Shown here piece after piece: positions 7,080 through 14,323 of a stretch of DNA of 41,053 nucleotides; the first letter of the stretch is position 1, and every line of letters begins with the position of its first letter. The notes below the pieces were generated by a model, which searched no databases, was not told the origin of the DNA, and worked only from the letters and a program-made list of their open reading frames with translations. The stretch is from Clostridia bacterium (GTDB lineage Bacteria; Bacillota; Clostridia; Oscillospirales; CAG-272): contig JAFQEG010000040.1 in assembly GCA_017399145.1 (NCBI GenBank), positions 1 through 41,053 of the forward strand. Reading direction: 5' to 3'. The position numbers and the translations under genes were made by a program.

Positions 7080-8411
7080 ATGGAATACATATTACCTATT
7101 ATTTTACAAATTGTACTAATTTCGCTTAATGCAATTTTTGCCAGTGCTGAAATTGCAGTTATTTCCTCAAGCTCGGCTAAGCTTGAAAAGCTTCGTGACG
7201 AGGGCAACAAAAGAGCTAAAAGGCTTTTGAAGATTAGCTCAAATCCATCTAAATTTTTATCAACGATACAGGTTGCAATTACTCTTGCCTCATTGCTAGG
7301 CTCTGCCTTTGCTGCAGATAGCTTCGGTGAGCTTTTAAGTGATTCGGTTGTTGGTTGGTTAGCTATTGAAAATCCAACTGCTATTGCAACTGTTGAGTCT
7401 GTTTGCGTTTTGGCTATTACTCTTGTTTTGTCCTTCTTCTCTATTGTTTTTGGCGAGCTTGTACCAAAAAGAGTTGCGATGAAGAATCCTGAAAAAACTG
7501 CCCTTGGCATTTCCGGTCTTTTGTCCTTTGTTTCTATTTGCTTTACACCATTTGTTTGGATTTTGACTAAGACAACTAATGGTATTTTAAGGCTATTTAA
7601 AATCAATCCTAATGAAGAGGACTCTAAGGTTACCGAGGAAGAAATAAGACTTATGGTAAACTCAAGCACACTAAGTGGTGAGATTGACGAGAGCGAGAAC
7701 GAAATGATACAAAATATCTTTGAGTTTGATGATATTTCAATTGCTGAAATTTGCACTCACCGTACAGACGTTACATTTTTATATAAAGAGGATTCCTTTG
7801 CAGATTGGAAAAAGACTATTCTTTCAACAAGACACGGCTTTTATCCTGTTTGTGGGGAAAATGCCGACGACGTGGTTGGTGTTTTGAATGCGAAGAAGTT
7901 TTTCCGTTGCGAGTGCAACGACCAAGAAACAGCTATTAAAAAGACAGTTGAAAAGCCATTCCTAGTGCCTGAAACTATAAAGGCAGACACTCTTTTTGAA
8001 AAGATGAAGGAAACAAGAAACTATTTTGCCATTGTTATTGACGAGTATGGTGGCACAACCGGTGTTGTTACTATGCACGACCTACTTGAGGTTTTGGTTG
8101 GTGAGCTAAACGACAAGGACGACGTTGAAATTGTTGAAATTAAGAAAACAGGGGACAACGTGTGGGAAATTCAAGGTACTGCCCCTATTGACGACGTGTG
8201 CAAGGAGCTTGATATTACGCTTGATAGCGAAAGCTTTGACACCTTTGGTGGCTATATCTTTGGTACTATTGACGTAATTCCTGACGATGGTACTGTTTTT
8301 GAGCTTGAAACCGACACTCTTTCAATTAAGGTTACTAAAATTGAGGACCACAGAATTGAAAAGTGTATTGTAACTAAGAAAATAGTTGAAAAGAACGAAA
8401 ACGATGAATAA
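7080..8411 (+). CDS. CNNM/CorC-HlyC family transporter (DUF21-CBS-CBS-CorC_C)
   Basis: 443 aa. Residues 1-195 form the DUF21/CNNM membrane domain with four hydrophobic segments and the motifs SSSSAKLEKL and FGELVPKRVA. Residues about 215-340 hold two CBS repeats (RTDVTFL... and FFAIVIDEYGGTTGVVTMHD-like DEYGG motif), and about 355-440 the CorC/HlyC C-terminal domain. Family knowledge: such proteins are Mg2+/Co2+ efflux or Na+-coupled magnesium exporters gated by adenine nucleotides on the CBS pair; older names call them hemolysin C. The ATG has GAGGG at 14 nt, a loose fit, and AAGGAG lies about 30 nt upstream. The long leader suggests regulated expression, but no M-box (Mg) or yybP-ykoY (Mn) aptamer is recognisable. 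Confidence 0.92.
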   Translation: MEYILPIILQIVLISLNAIFASAEIAVISSSSAKLEKLRDEGNKRAKRLLKISSNPSKFLSTIQVAITLASLLGSAFAADSFGELLSDSVVGWLAIENPTAIATVESVCVLAITLVLSFFSIVFGELVPKRVAMKNPEKTALGISGLLSFVSICFTPFVWILTKTTNGILRLFKINPNEEDSKVTEEEIRLMVNSSTLSGEIDESENEMIQNIFEFDDISIAEICTHRTDVTFLYKEDSFADWKKTILSTRHGFYPVCGENADDVVGVLNAKKFFRCECNDQETAIKKTVEKPFLVPETIKADTLFEKMKETRNYFAIVIDEYGGTTGVVTMHDLLEVLVGELNDKDDVEIVEIKKTGDNVWEIQGTAPIDDVCKELDITLDSESFDTFGGYIFGTIDVIPDDGTVFELETDTLSIKVTKIEDHRIEKCIVTKKIVEKNENDE

Positions 8412-8446
8412 AAAACAAGCCGAGAGAAATCTCGGCTTGTTTTTTA
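8411..8446 (+). terminator. Terminator of CNNM gene
   Basis: AAACAAGCCGAGA / TCTCGGCTTGTTT stem with a GAAA loop, then a T-rich tail. It also has A-runs on the left and may serve the converging lipoprotein gene. Confidence 0.9.
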
Positions 8447-8468
8447 TTTAGTACACATTCATACCTTT

Positions 8469-9062
8469 TTAATAATTTTGCTTAGATGATATTAGCACCT
8501 TGTCATTTTCCACCTTGTAGTAAAATCTCACAGACGAGTCTCCATAGCAGTGTTTTCCTTCCTCGTAAGGTTGTCCGATTTCAATAGTAATATAGCCCTT
8601 ATCGTTTGAAAGTAGTTCTTCGGTTAAAGTAAACTCCTCACTATAATTATAGACCAATCTTTTATTTTCATCACGATGCATAGAATACTTATCCACGTAT
8701 ATTTCGTCTAAGGTAAACTCGTGTAATATAATTTCTTTTCCTGTGCTATTTCTGATTTTGACATAGACAGGTGTGCTTGCCACGTTTTCCTCTATTATAT
8801 ACCTGTCAACCGCACTGAAAAATATGTTAAACTTAATATTTTTGCTATCGTAAACGCAATTGTCAAACCTGTAAGCACAAAATAGTCCCGTCCATACTGA
8901 AGGTGGGACTTGAGCACCACTGGGAACACTACTTCGATCACCGAATCCAGCCTCAACGATAGCTTGCTCGGGACAATCATTTTCGTTGTTTGGAGCTTGG
9001 CAAGAAGCTAAGCTGACTAAGAGAATAAAAACTGCCAACGTAATTGATAATATTTTTTTCAT
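8469..9062 (-). CDS. Small secreted lipoprotein of unknown function
   Basis: 197 aa from the ATG at 9062, chosen for AAGGAG 7 nt upstream; an 18-codon longer reading has no ribosome site. Signal sequence MKKILSITLAVFILLVSLASC ends in the lipobox LASC (Cys21), so it is lipidated outside the cell. The mature part is beta-strand rich (alternating hydrophobic pattern, FTLTEELLSNDKGYITIEIG) and shows no catalytic motif I recognise. The gene converges on the CNNM gene. Function is unknown. Confidence 0.7.
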   Translation of the reverse strand: MKKILSITLAVFILLVSLASCQAPNNENDCPEQAIVEAGFGDRSSVPSGAQVPPSVWTGLFCAYRFDNCVYDSKNIKFNIFFSAVDRYIIEENVASTPVYVKIRNSTGKEIILHEFTLDEIYVDKYSMHRDENKRLVYNYSEEFTLTEELLSNDKGYITIEIGQPYEEGKHCYGDSSVRFYYKVENDKVLISSKQNY

Positions 9063-9122
9063 ATTTATCTCCTTTCGTTTGGAATGGATTATCATTCTAT
9101 TAAGATAAACGAGCAAAATTGG

Positions 9123-9141
9123 AAAAAAGTCGGACTTTTTT
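9123..9141. terminator. Short A/T-flanked hairpin
   Basis: AAAAAAGTC-G-GACTTTTTT is palindromic with T-runs on both strands. It lies between the lipoprotein start and the 3' end of the fusion gene at 9277-11175, whose transcript it probably ends. Bases 9150-9235 are AT-rich palindromes without further signals. Confidence 0.55.
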
Positions 9142-9253
9142 CAAATTTTCTTATCTACAATTAAAGAGTAATTTTCTTTTCAAAAACCTTCATTTTTTAA
9201 AAATTTTTTAAAAATTTTTGCAATTATCGCACATTGGCACGCCTCTTGCAAGG

Positions 9254-9339
9254 CTACACCTCATCCACCGCTGATGTTAGTTTGTGCTTACTTTCCTCTT
9301 GGTGGTTGCGGTTCCCCTTCCCCTCGAGGGGAAGGCTTT
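9254..9339. repeat. Dispersed intergenic repeat, copy 2, overlapping a gene end
   Basis: CTACACCTCATCCACCGC ... GGTTGCGGTTCCCCTTCCCCTCGAGGGGAAGGCTTT: same ends as copies 1, 3 and 4. Bases 9277-9339 are read as the last 20 codons and stop codon of the transglutaminase-nitrilase gene, so the repeat has become coding. Confidence 0.8.
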
Positions 9340-11175
9340 GAACGCCTCGGGGCAAAGTCCGTCGTCGATAAATTTGTCGTTTAGGACAAATTCTCCGCCG
9401 AAGCCGGCAGGACGGTAGCATTTTTGCTTAATGTTTTCGTTAATTGAGGCAGTGCCCTCCTCCTTGCCTAGGTTGGCAACGATTTTCCCAATAGGTGTGG
9501 CAATTAGTGTACAGCCACCTAGGTTATCCTTGCCCATTGTGTAGGATGAGCGAAGCACGTAGGCATTGCATCTATAAGCAAGAAGGGTTGCTTGTGCCTT
9601 GATTATGTCTACTTGCTCACCTCTTTGGTAGCCAGGCACTATTATTATATCGGGCTTGAATTTTGCGATATGCTCAATTTGTTCATTGAAATAAACATCG
9701 TAGCAGGTCATAAAGGCAAAGCGAATATCGTCGTGCACACAGGTGCATTCACCTGTGCCTCTTTCTACGCCTAGGTCCTTTTCGGCAGGGGGAAGGTGTA
9801 CCTTGTCGTAAACAAAGACTACCTCTCCGTCCTTACCATATAGGTAGGTGCTATTTCTTATCTTGCCACCTCTTTTTTCAAGCACGTTTACAGCCACGTA
9901 GGCAGACTTTTTCTTTGCCTCTCTACTTGCTGATTCCTTCATTTCCTTAGCAAAGGAAAGGTTTTCCCTCTCAACCTCGGGGTCCTTTGTGCCACCTGCG
10001 TTTGAATATTCGGGAAGCACCATTATTTCGTCACCTTCAAGGTGGGAAAGCTTTTCAAGTAGGTATTCTCGTACGTTTTTACAGGGGCTTTCCTCCCAGT
10101 GATATTTAGGTTGAATAACTGTTAATTTCATTGGTCTTTTCCTTTTTGTTGTGAATTTGCAACGAAAATAGCCTTGACCGTCACGATAGAAAAACGAATT
10201 GTACTTGCTAAAGCCATAGCCTGTGTCCTTTAGTATTTCGTTGATTTCCTCGGGGGTAGGTATATATTTTTTCGAATCCTCGGTATCTATTTCGGGCGCC
10301 ACTCTAAAATTAAGCCAATTGGTTTCCTTGGTGTAGTCCATTTCCTTAATGAATTTTTGACACGCTTGTCTTATTTCCTCGTTGGTTTTTAGATATAGTC
10401 CCCTTTTGTAAGAATAGTTATATTCCTTTTTGTTGCATACTAGGTCATAATATCTTTTGCTTGGATAGTCGTATTCCACTTGCATTTCCTCGTCGGTTAC
10501 GTTGAAGCGAGAATATTGGGTGGTTTCCTCGTCCCTTGCTTCTGTGTGTATCGAGGTGATGTCCCAATGATAATAGGAATCCCCGTGCTTTATAGCTAAC
10601 CATGCGTGAGCACTTTTTTCGGGGTCTATATCCTTATCCTTGGACTCTGCCACAACGTAGGCTGTAGGGATTCCTCGTCTTTGGAATATATATTGGGCTA
10701 ATTGAGAAAAGGCCGAGCAAACGCCCCTTTTCCTTTTGATAAGTCCTACTATTGAGTGCATTTCCTGTCTAGTTTTAGGTCCACGATAAGAGTCACAGTA
10801 GGTATATTCCTTGCATATAAAATCGGTAACTGCCACCTGTAATTCAAAGGGGTCGGTTATGCTATCGAATTTATGATAAATTTTGTCAAGCTCTTTTCTT
10901 ATCTTTACTATTTCCTCGTGCTTATAGAATTGAATGCCCCTTACCTTAAGGACAAAGGGTACTCCCCAATCAATGTAGCTATTTTGGACATAAAAAAGCT
11001 CGGGAAAGTCGTCGATTACAGCACTGAATACCTCTATCATATTTGCCTTATCCCAGGTTAAGTCGTGGTTTATAACGTAGCTTTCCTTTAGTAGACTCTT
11101 GGCAATTTGGCGATATAGCCTTTTTTCGTATTTGTTTAGCTTAGAATAAAAATATCTTGTATTGAGTCTTAGCAT
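9277..11175 (-). CDS. Transglutaminase-like domain fused to a nitrilase-superfamily carbon-nitrogen hydrolase
   Basis: 632 aa in one open frame. Residues about 105-215 form a transglutaminase-like cysteine-protease core with C153 (KRGVCSAFSQL), H190 (SAHAWLAI) and D205 (YYHWDITSIH), the usual Cys-His-Asp triad. Residues 349-612 form a carbon-nitrogen hydrolase with E389 (LPEYSN), K458 (VYDKVHLP) and C491 (MTCYDVYF), the complete nitrilase Glu-Lys-Cys triad. No signal peptide, so probably cytoplasmic. M349 starts the second domain and has AAGGAAAAG 7-8 nt upstream, so the amidase could also be made separately. The last 20 residues come from an intergenic repeat. Its promoter is divergent from the ybaK promoter. 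Each domain cuts or transfers amides, so a peptide- or glutamine-type amide substrate is likely but unproven. Confidence 0.85.
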   Translation of the reverse strand: MLRLNTRYFYSKLNKYEKRLYRQIAKSLLKESYVINHDLTWDKANMIEVFSAVIDDFPELFYVQNSYIDWGVPFVLKVRGIQFYKHEEIVKIRKELDKIYHKFDSITDPFELQVAVTDFICKEYTYCDSYRGPKTRQEMHSIVGLIKRKRGVCSAFSQLAQYIFQRRGIPTAYVVAESKDKDIDPEKSAHAWLAIKHGDSYYHWDITSIHTEARDEETTQYSRFNVTDEEMQVEYDYPSKRYYDLVCNKKEYNYSYKRGLYLKTNEEIRQACQKFIKEMDYTKETNWLNFRVAPEIDTEDSKKYIPTPEEINEILKDTGYGFSKYNSFFYRDGQGYFRCKFTTKRKRPMKLTVIQPKYHWEESPCKNVREYLLEKLSHLEGDEIMVLPEYSNAGGTKDPEVERENLSFAKEMKESASREAKKKSAYVAVNVLEKRGGKIRNSTYLYGKDGEVVFVYDKVHLPPAEKDLGVERGTGECTCVHDDIRFAFMTCYDVYFNEQIEHIAKFKPDIIIVPGYQRGEQVDIIKAQATLLAYRCNAYVLRSSYTMGKDNLGGCTLIATPIGKIVANLGKEEGTASINENIKQKCYRPAGFGGEFVLNDKFIDDGLCPEAFKAFPSRGRGTATTKRKVSTN

Positions 11176-11208
11176 ATATCTTTCCCCCCTTTTCCCTTTT
11201 ATAAAATT

Positions 11209-11237
11209 ATTATAGCAATAAAAAAATGCTTTGTCAA
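11209..11237 (-). promoter_or_regulatory. Promoter for the fusion gene
   Basis: Minus strand: perfect TTGACA (11237-11232), 17-bp spacer, perfect TATAAT (11214-11209), 34 bases before the start codon. Its -35 abuts the -35 of the divergent promoter. Confidence 0.85.
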
Positions 11238-11266
11238 TTGACTTAGGTTAGTTTATATGCTATACT
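11238..11266 (+). promoter_or_regulatory. Promoter for the YbaK-family gene
   Basis: TTGACT (11238-11243), 17-bp spacer, TATACT (11261-11266), 29 bases before the ATG. Back-to-back with the minus-strand promoter: the two -35 boxes are adjacent, so binding of one polymerase probably hinders the other. Confidence 0.8.
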
Positions 11267-11295
11267 TTTAGTAATATTTTTGCGCGAGGTTTATT

Positions 11296-11766
11296 ATGGC
11301 TATTGAAAGAGTAAGAGAGTATTTTAAATCCTTTGGAATTGAGGATAGAATAAAAGAATTTGAGGTGTCAAGTGCTACTGTACAGTTAGCCTCGGAGGCG
11401 CTAGGCTGTGAGCCAAAAAGGATTGCTAAGTCCCTTTCATTTATGGTAAATGGGGGTGCGATTTTAGTAGTTGCCGGGGGAGACTCAAGGATTGACAATT
11501 CAAAATTCAAGACGCAATTTGGCACTAAGGCAAAAATGCTAACACCAGATGAAGCAATTGAGCTAGTAGGTCATGCTGTTGGTGGAGTTTGCCCCTTTGC
11601 CCTAAACGAGGGTGTTTCTGTTTATCTTGATAAGTCCCTTGCACGATTTGAAACGGTCTTCCCTGCCTGTGGTAGTAGCAATAGTGCAATTGAATTAACG
11701 ATTGCTGAGCTTGAAAAATATTCAGGCTACGTATCTTGGGTAGACGTTTGCAAGGATTGGGAATGA
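11296..11766 (+). CDS. YbaK/EbsC (ProX) family aminoacyl-tRNA deacylase
   Basis: 156 aa, usual single-domain length. Diagnostic stretches are the lysine in AKSLSFMVNGG, AILVVAGGDSRID, and the glycine loop VGHAVGGVCPFAL; these line the active site of YbaK-type trans-editing enzymes. Family knowledge: they free tRNA-Pro or other tRNAs mischarged with Cys, Ala or similar amino acids in the cytoplasm. Which tRNA this one edits cannot be told from sequence. GAGG lies 7 nt before the ATG. It is monocistronic, with its own promoter and terminator. Confidence 0.93.
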   Translation: MAIERVREYFKSFGIEDRIKEFEVSSATVQLASEALGCEPKRIAKSLSFMVNGGAILVVAGGDSRIDNSKFKTQFGTKAKMLTPDEAIELVGHAVGGVCPFALNEGVSVYLDKSLARFETVFPACGSSNSAIELTIAELEKYSGYVSWVDVCKDWE

Positions 11767-11799
11767 AAAAAAGCCACAGATTGCTCTGTGGCTTTTTGT
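11767..11799. terminator. Terminator between converging genes
   Basis: AAAAAGCCACAG / CTGTGGCTTTTT stem with T-runs on both strands; serves the YbaK gene and the converging permease gene. Confidence 0.9.
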
Positions 11800-11809
11800 T
11801 TTGTGTTTA

Positions 11810-13438
11810 TTAGAACAAGGTTGCAGGAACGAAGAAGTAAGCTAGGAATAGTACGGTTACTACGATAGCTACTACTGAAACCTCCCACTTTGGCTTTTCT
11901 GCCTCAGGGTTGTTCTTCTTTTGGATTGCGTACTTAATTAGGTCGATTAGGTATGCGATAGCTGTCATTACTGTGTAAGAAATCATACCGATACCGATAC
12001 CCTTTGTAATTGAGTATGAAAGTACCATTACTACAACTGTTAGGAATGCAGAGGTTGCGTTAACTGCGTGTGAGAAGTCTATATTCTTAACGTTGTTCTT
12101 CATCATAAGAACGCCTACATAGATAAGCGCTGATGCTGTTGCTGCAGATGGAATTACTGCAAATAGTGGCATTGCAAACATAGCTACGAAGAATAGGCAT
12201 GCGGTTGTGAAGGCTGTAAGACCTGTTCTACCACCTGCGGATACACCTGCACCAGATTCAACGAAGGTTGTAACTGTTGATGTACCAACTAAAGCACCTG
12301 TACAGGTTGCAATAGAGTCGCAAATCATAATCTTGCCGTAGTTGTGTGGCTTGTCGTTTTCGTCGGACAATACTCTGTTACCACTACAACAACCAACGAT
12401 TGTACCCATTGTGTCAAACATATCTATCATACAAAGGGTAATGATAATCATAATAATTGTGAATACTGTTGCGCCCGCTGGAATTAAGCCGTCGCCTGTG
12501 AATACGTCAACAAATGAGCCAAATACGCTCTTATCGCCTGCGAAATAGTTACCGAAGTTTTCCCAGAACTTCCAAGAAATAGCACCCTCGCCCTTGAGTA
12601 CAGACAAGTCTGTAACACCAAGAGGAATACCAACTACTGTTGCGCCGAGAATACCAAAGATTACTGAGCCCTTAACCTTAAGTTTGTCAAGGATTGCAAT
12701 TAGGAATAGACCGATAAATGCAACTGCAGCAGTTTTAGCAGCAGCTACTAATGGTAAGCCGTTACCATTGTTAATGATTTGTGAGTTTTCCCAGTTTGTG
12801 AAGTCAATAAAGCCAACCTGTGTAAAGTCGTTTGTTACGATAATACCAGCATTTTGGAAGCCGATATATGCAATAAATAGACCGATACCAACGGAAATTG
12901 CACTTCTTACTGCAACTGGCATACCGTCGAATACAAGCTCACGGAAGGTTTTGCCCTTGATTTTGATTACGGATAGAAGCATAAATACAAGTCCTGAAAT
13001 AAGAACTAGGAAGAATGCTTGACCATAGGTAAATTTAGCACCGTAGCCTGACCAACCACCAATCATACCACCAATCATTGAGTTAAGACCCATGCCTGAT
13101 GCTTGAGCAAGTGGCATCTTAGCAAAGAATGCCATTAAAAGTGTACCGATAACTGCACCGATTGCTGTTGCGATAAATACAGATGCCCAGTACTCGCTAC
13201 CCGCACCTGCAATTTGGTTAGGGTTAACGATAAGAATGTAAGCCATTGCCAAGAATGTTACTACACCGGCAACGAGCTCTGTTCTTATGCTTGTTTGCTT
13301 TTTTACTGCATCGAAGCCAACAAGTCTTGTGAACCAGTTACCCTTTTTAGCAGGCTCTTCTGCTACTGGGGTCGCTTGCTCGTCAACAACAGAATCGTCT
13401 TTTGTGCTTTTTACGATTTCTTCGTTTGTGTTTGACAT
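11810..13438 (-). CDS. NCS2-family (AzgA/PbuG-type) purine nucleobase permease
   Basis: 542 aa with about 12-13 hydrophobic segments. The early motif VAGVVTFLAMAYILIVNP and the central stretch ESGAGVSAGGRTGLTAFTT are hallmarks of the AzgA-like branch of the NCS2 family, which imports hypoxanthine, guanine or adenine by proton symport. A 55-residue acidic/basic hydrophilic N-terminal tail precedes the first helix. Start: AAGGAG at about 8-9 nt in TTCTCCTTC on the plus strand. It has its own promoter. No purine riboswitch is visible upstream, unlike many pbuG genes. Substrate among purines is uncertain. Confidence 0.92.
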   Translation of the reverse strand: MSNTNEEIVKSTKDDSVVDEQATPVAEEPAKKGNWFTRLVGFDAVKKQTSIRTELVAGVVTFLAMAYILIVNPNQIAGAGSEYWASVFIATAIGAVIGTLLMAFFAKMPLAQASGMGLNSMIGGMIGGWSGYGAKFTYGQAFFLVLISGLVFMLLSVIKIKGKTFRELVFDGMPVAVRSAISVGIGLFIAYIGFQNAGIIVTNDFTQVGFIDFTNWENSQIINNGNGLPLVAAAKTAAVAFIGLFLIAILDKLKVKGSVIFGILGATVVGIPLGVTDLSVLKGEGAISWKFWENFGNYFAGDKSVFGSFVDVFTGDGLIPAGATVFTIIMIIITLCMIDMFDTMGTIVGCCSGNRVLSDENDKPHNYGKIMICDSIATCTGALVGTSTVTTFVESGAGVSAGGRTGLTAFTTACLFFVAMFAMPLFAVIPSAATASALIYVGVLMMKNNVKNIDFSHAVNATSAFLTVVVMVLSYSITKGIGIGMISYTVMTAIAYLIDLIKYAIQKKNNPEAEKPKWEVSVVAIVVTVLFLAYFFVPATLF

Positions 13439-13486
13439 TTAAATTTTTCTCCTTCTTTTTCGTCTTTCGACTTTTATAGTAACTTC

Positions 13487-13515
13487 ATTATATCACTAGT
13501 TTACATATTTTTCAA
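13487..13515 (-). promoter_or_regulatory. Promoter for the purine permease
   Basis: Minus strand: TTGAAA (13515-13510), 17-bp spacer, TATAAT (13492-13487), leaving a leader of about 40 nt, too short for a purine aptamer. Confidence 0.75.
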
Positions 13516-13566
13516 TATGTAGTATCAAAATATTTGTATTTTTGTCAATATTTAGTGAAAACAAAG

Positions 13567-13596
13567 AAAAACAGACTCTTGTCTGTTTTTCCTTTT
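13567..13596. terminator. Terminator of the peptidase/glycosidase/MBL operon
   Basis: AAAAACAGAC / GTCTGTTTTT stem with a TCTT loop; read on the minus strand it follows the stop codon of the MBL-fold gene directly. Confidence 0.85.
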
Positions 13597-14323
13597 ACAA
13601 AATGATTTCTAGTCCGTCATAGGCACGGAATACCTTGTAGGGTACCTTTGCCTTTTCTAATTCCTCAACTGAGGGAAAAAATCTAGGTGAATAGTGTGTG
13701 ATACAAAGTGAGTTTATTTCCTTTGCGTCCTTTAGAATATCTAAGTATTTAGTTGCTTCAAAATGGGCGCTTTCACCAATTACAAGGTCTAGTGAAAATT
13801 CAAGGAATTGCTTTGGAAAGTCGTCCTCGGGTGTGTTAGACAAATCCCCTGTGTACAATACTCGCTTGCCCTCTGCCTCAATTAAGTAGGCGTAGGAATT
13901 ATTTGTGTGCTTAGTTGGATAGGCTAAAACCTTTACAGTCCCATCGTCAAAAAGAAGTCCACCCTCTACCCCATTAAATCTAAAGTCACGAAGGCTATTT
14001 CCGTTGCACCTAATCCACAAATCAATTGCCTTGATTGGTCCGTCTATATTCCCAGGTAGGAAAATTTGTGGGTCTGCTTTTTTATAGTACCAGCTACAAA
14101 GGTCGAGATAGGAAACAAGTCCGTTTGTGTGGTCCCCGTGGAAGTGGGTAATAAATATTGCGTTTATGCTATCAACTGCTATTCCCTTAGTTGTTAATGC
14201 CTCGGCTGTGTGTGTGCCCATATCTACAATATAGCGACACTCCCCTGCCTCAATTAGTATTGAGGTGCATTTTCTGTCTACCTCGGGCACACCGTGGCTT
14301 GTACCTAAAAAGGTTATTTTCAT
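13595..14323 (-). CDS. MBL-fold metallohydrolase, RNase Z-like
   Basis: 242 aa. The zinc motif THFHGDH gives H60, H62, D64 and H65; further ligands are expected at H138 (YPTKHTNNS region), D161 (LYTGDLSN) and H215 (SLCITHYS). The N-terminus MKITFLGTSHGVPEVDR is typical of the RNase Z/ElaC-related branch. Family members cleave tRNA 3' trailers or phosphodiesters; the missing flexible exosite arm and the location at the end of a carbohydrate operon argue against it being the main RNase Z. It overlaps the glycosidase gene by ATGA, so it is translationally coupled. A small-molecule phosphodiesterase or lactonase role is possible. Confidence 0.8.
   Translation of the reverse strand: MKITFLGTSHGVPEVDRKCTSILIEAGECRYIVDMGTHTAEALTTKGIAVDSINAIFITHFHGDHTNGLVSYLDLCSWYYKKADPQIFLPGNIDGPIKAIDLWIRCNGNSLRDFRFNGVEGGLLFDDGTVKVLAYPTKHTNNSYAYLIEAEGKRVLYTGDLSNTPEDDFPKQFLEFSLDLVIGESAHFEATKYLDILKDAKEINSLCITHYSPRFFPSVEELEKAKVPYKVFRAYDGLEIIL

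Noticed and set aside
7040-7756. 238-aa minus-strand ORF opposite the CNNM gene
   Set aside because: Low-complexity Ser/Ile-rich shadow of a clearly real plus-strand gene with domain motifs; no ribosome site.
13439-13560. Purine riboswitch before the NCS2 permease
   Set aside because: The predicted leader is only about 40 nt and no aptamer-like three-way junction is visible.
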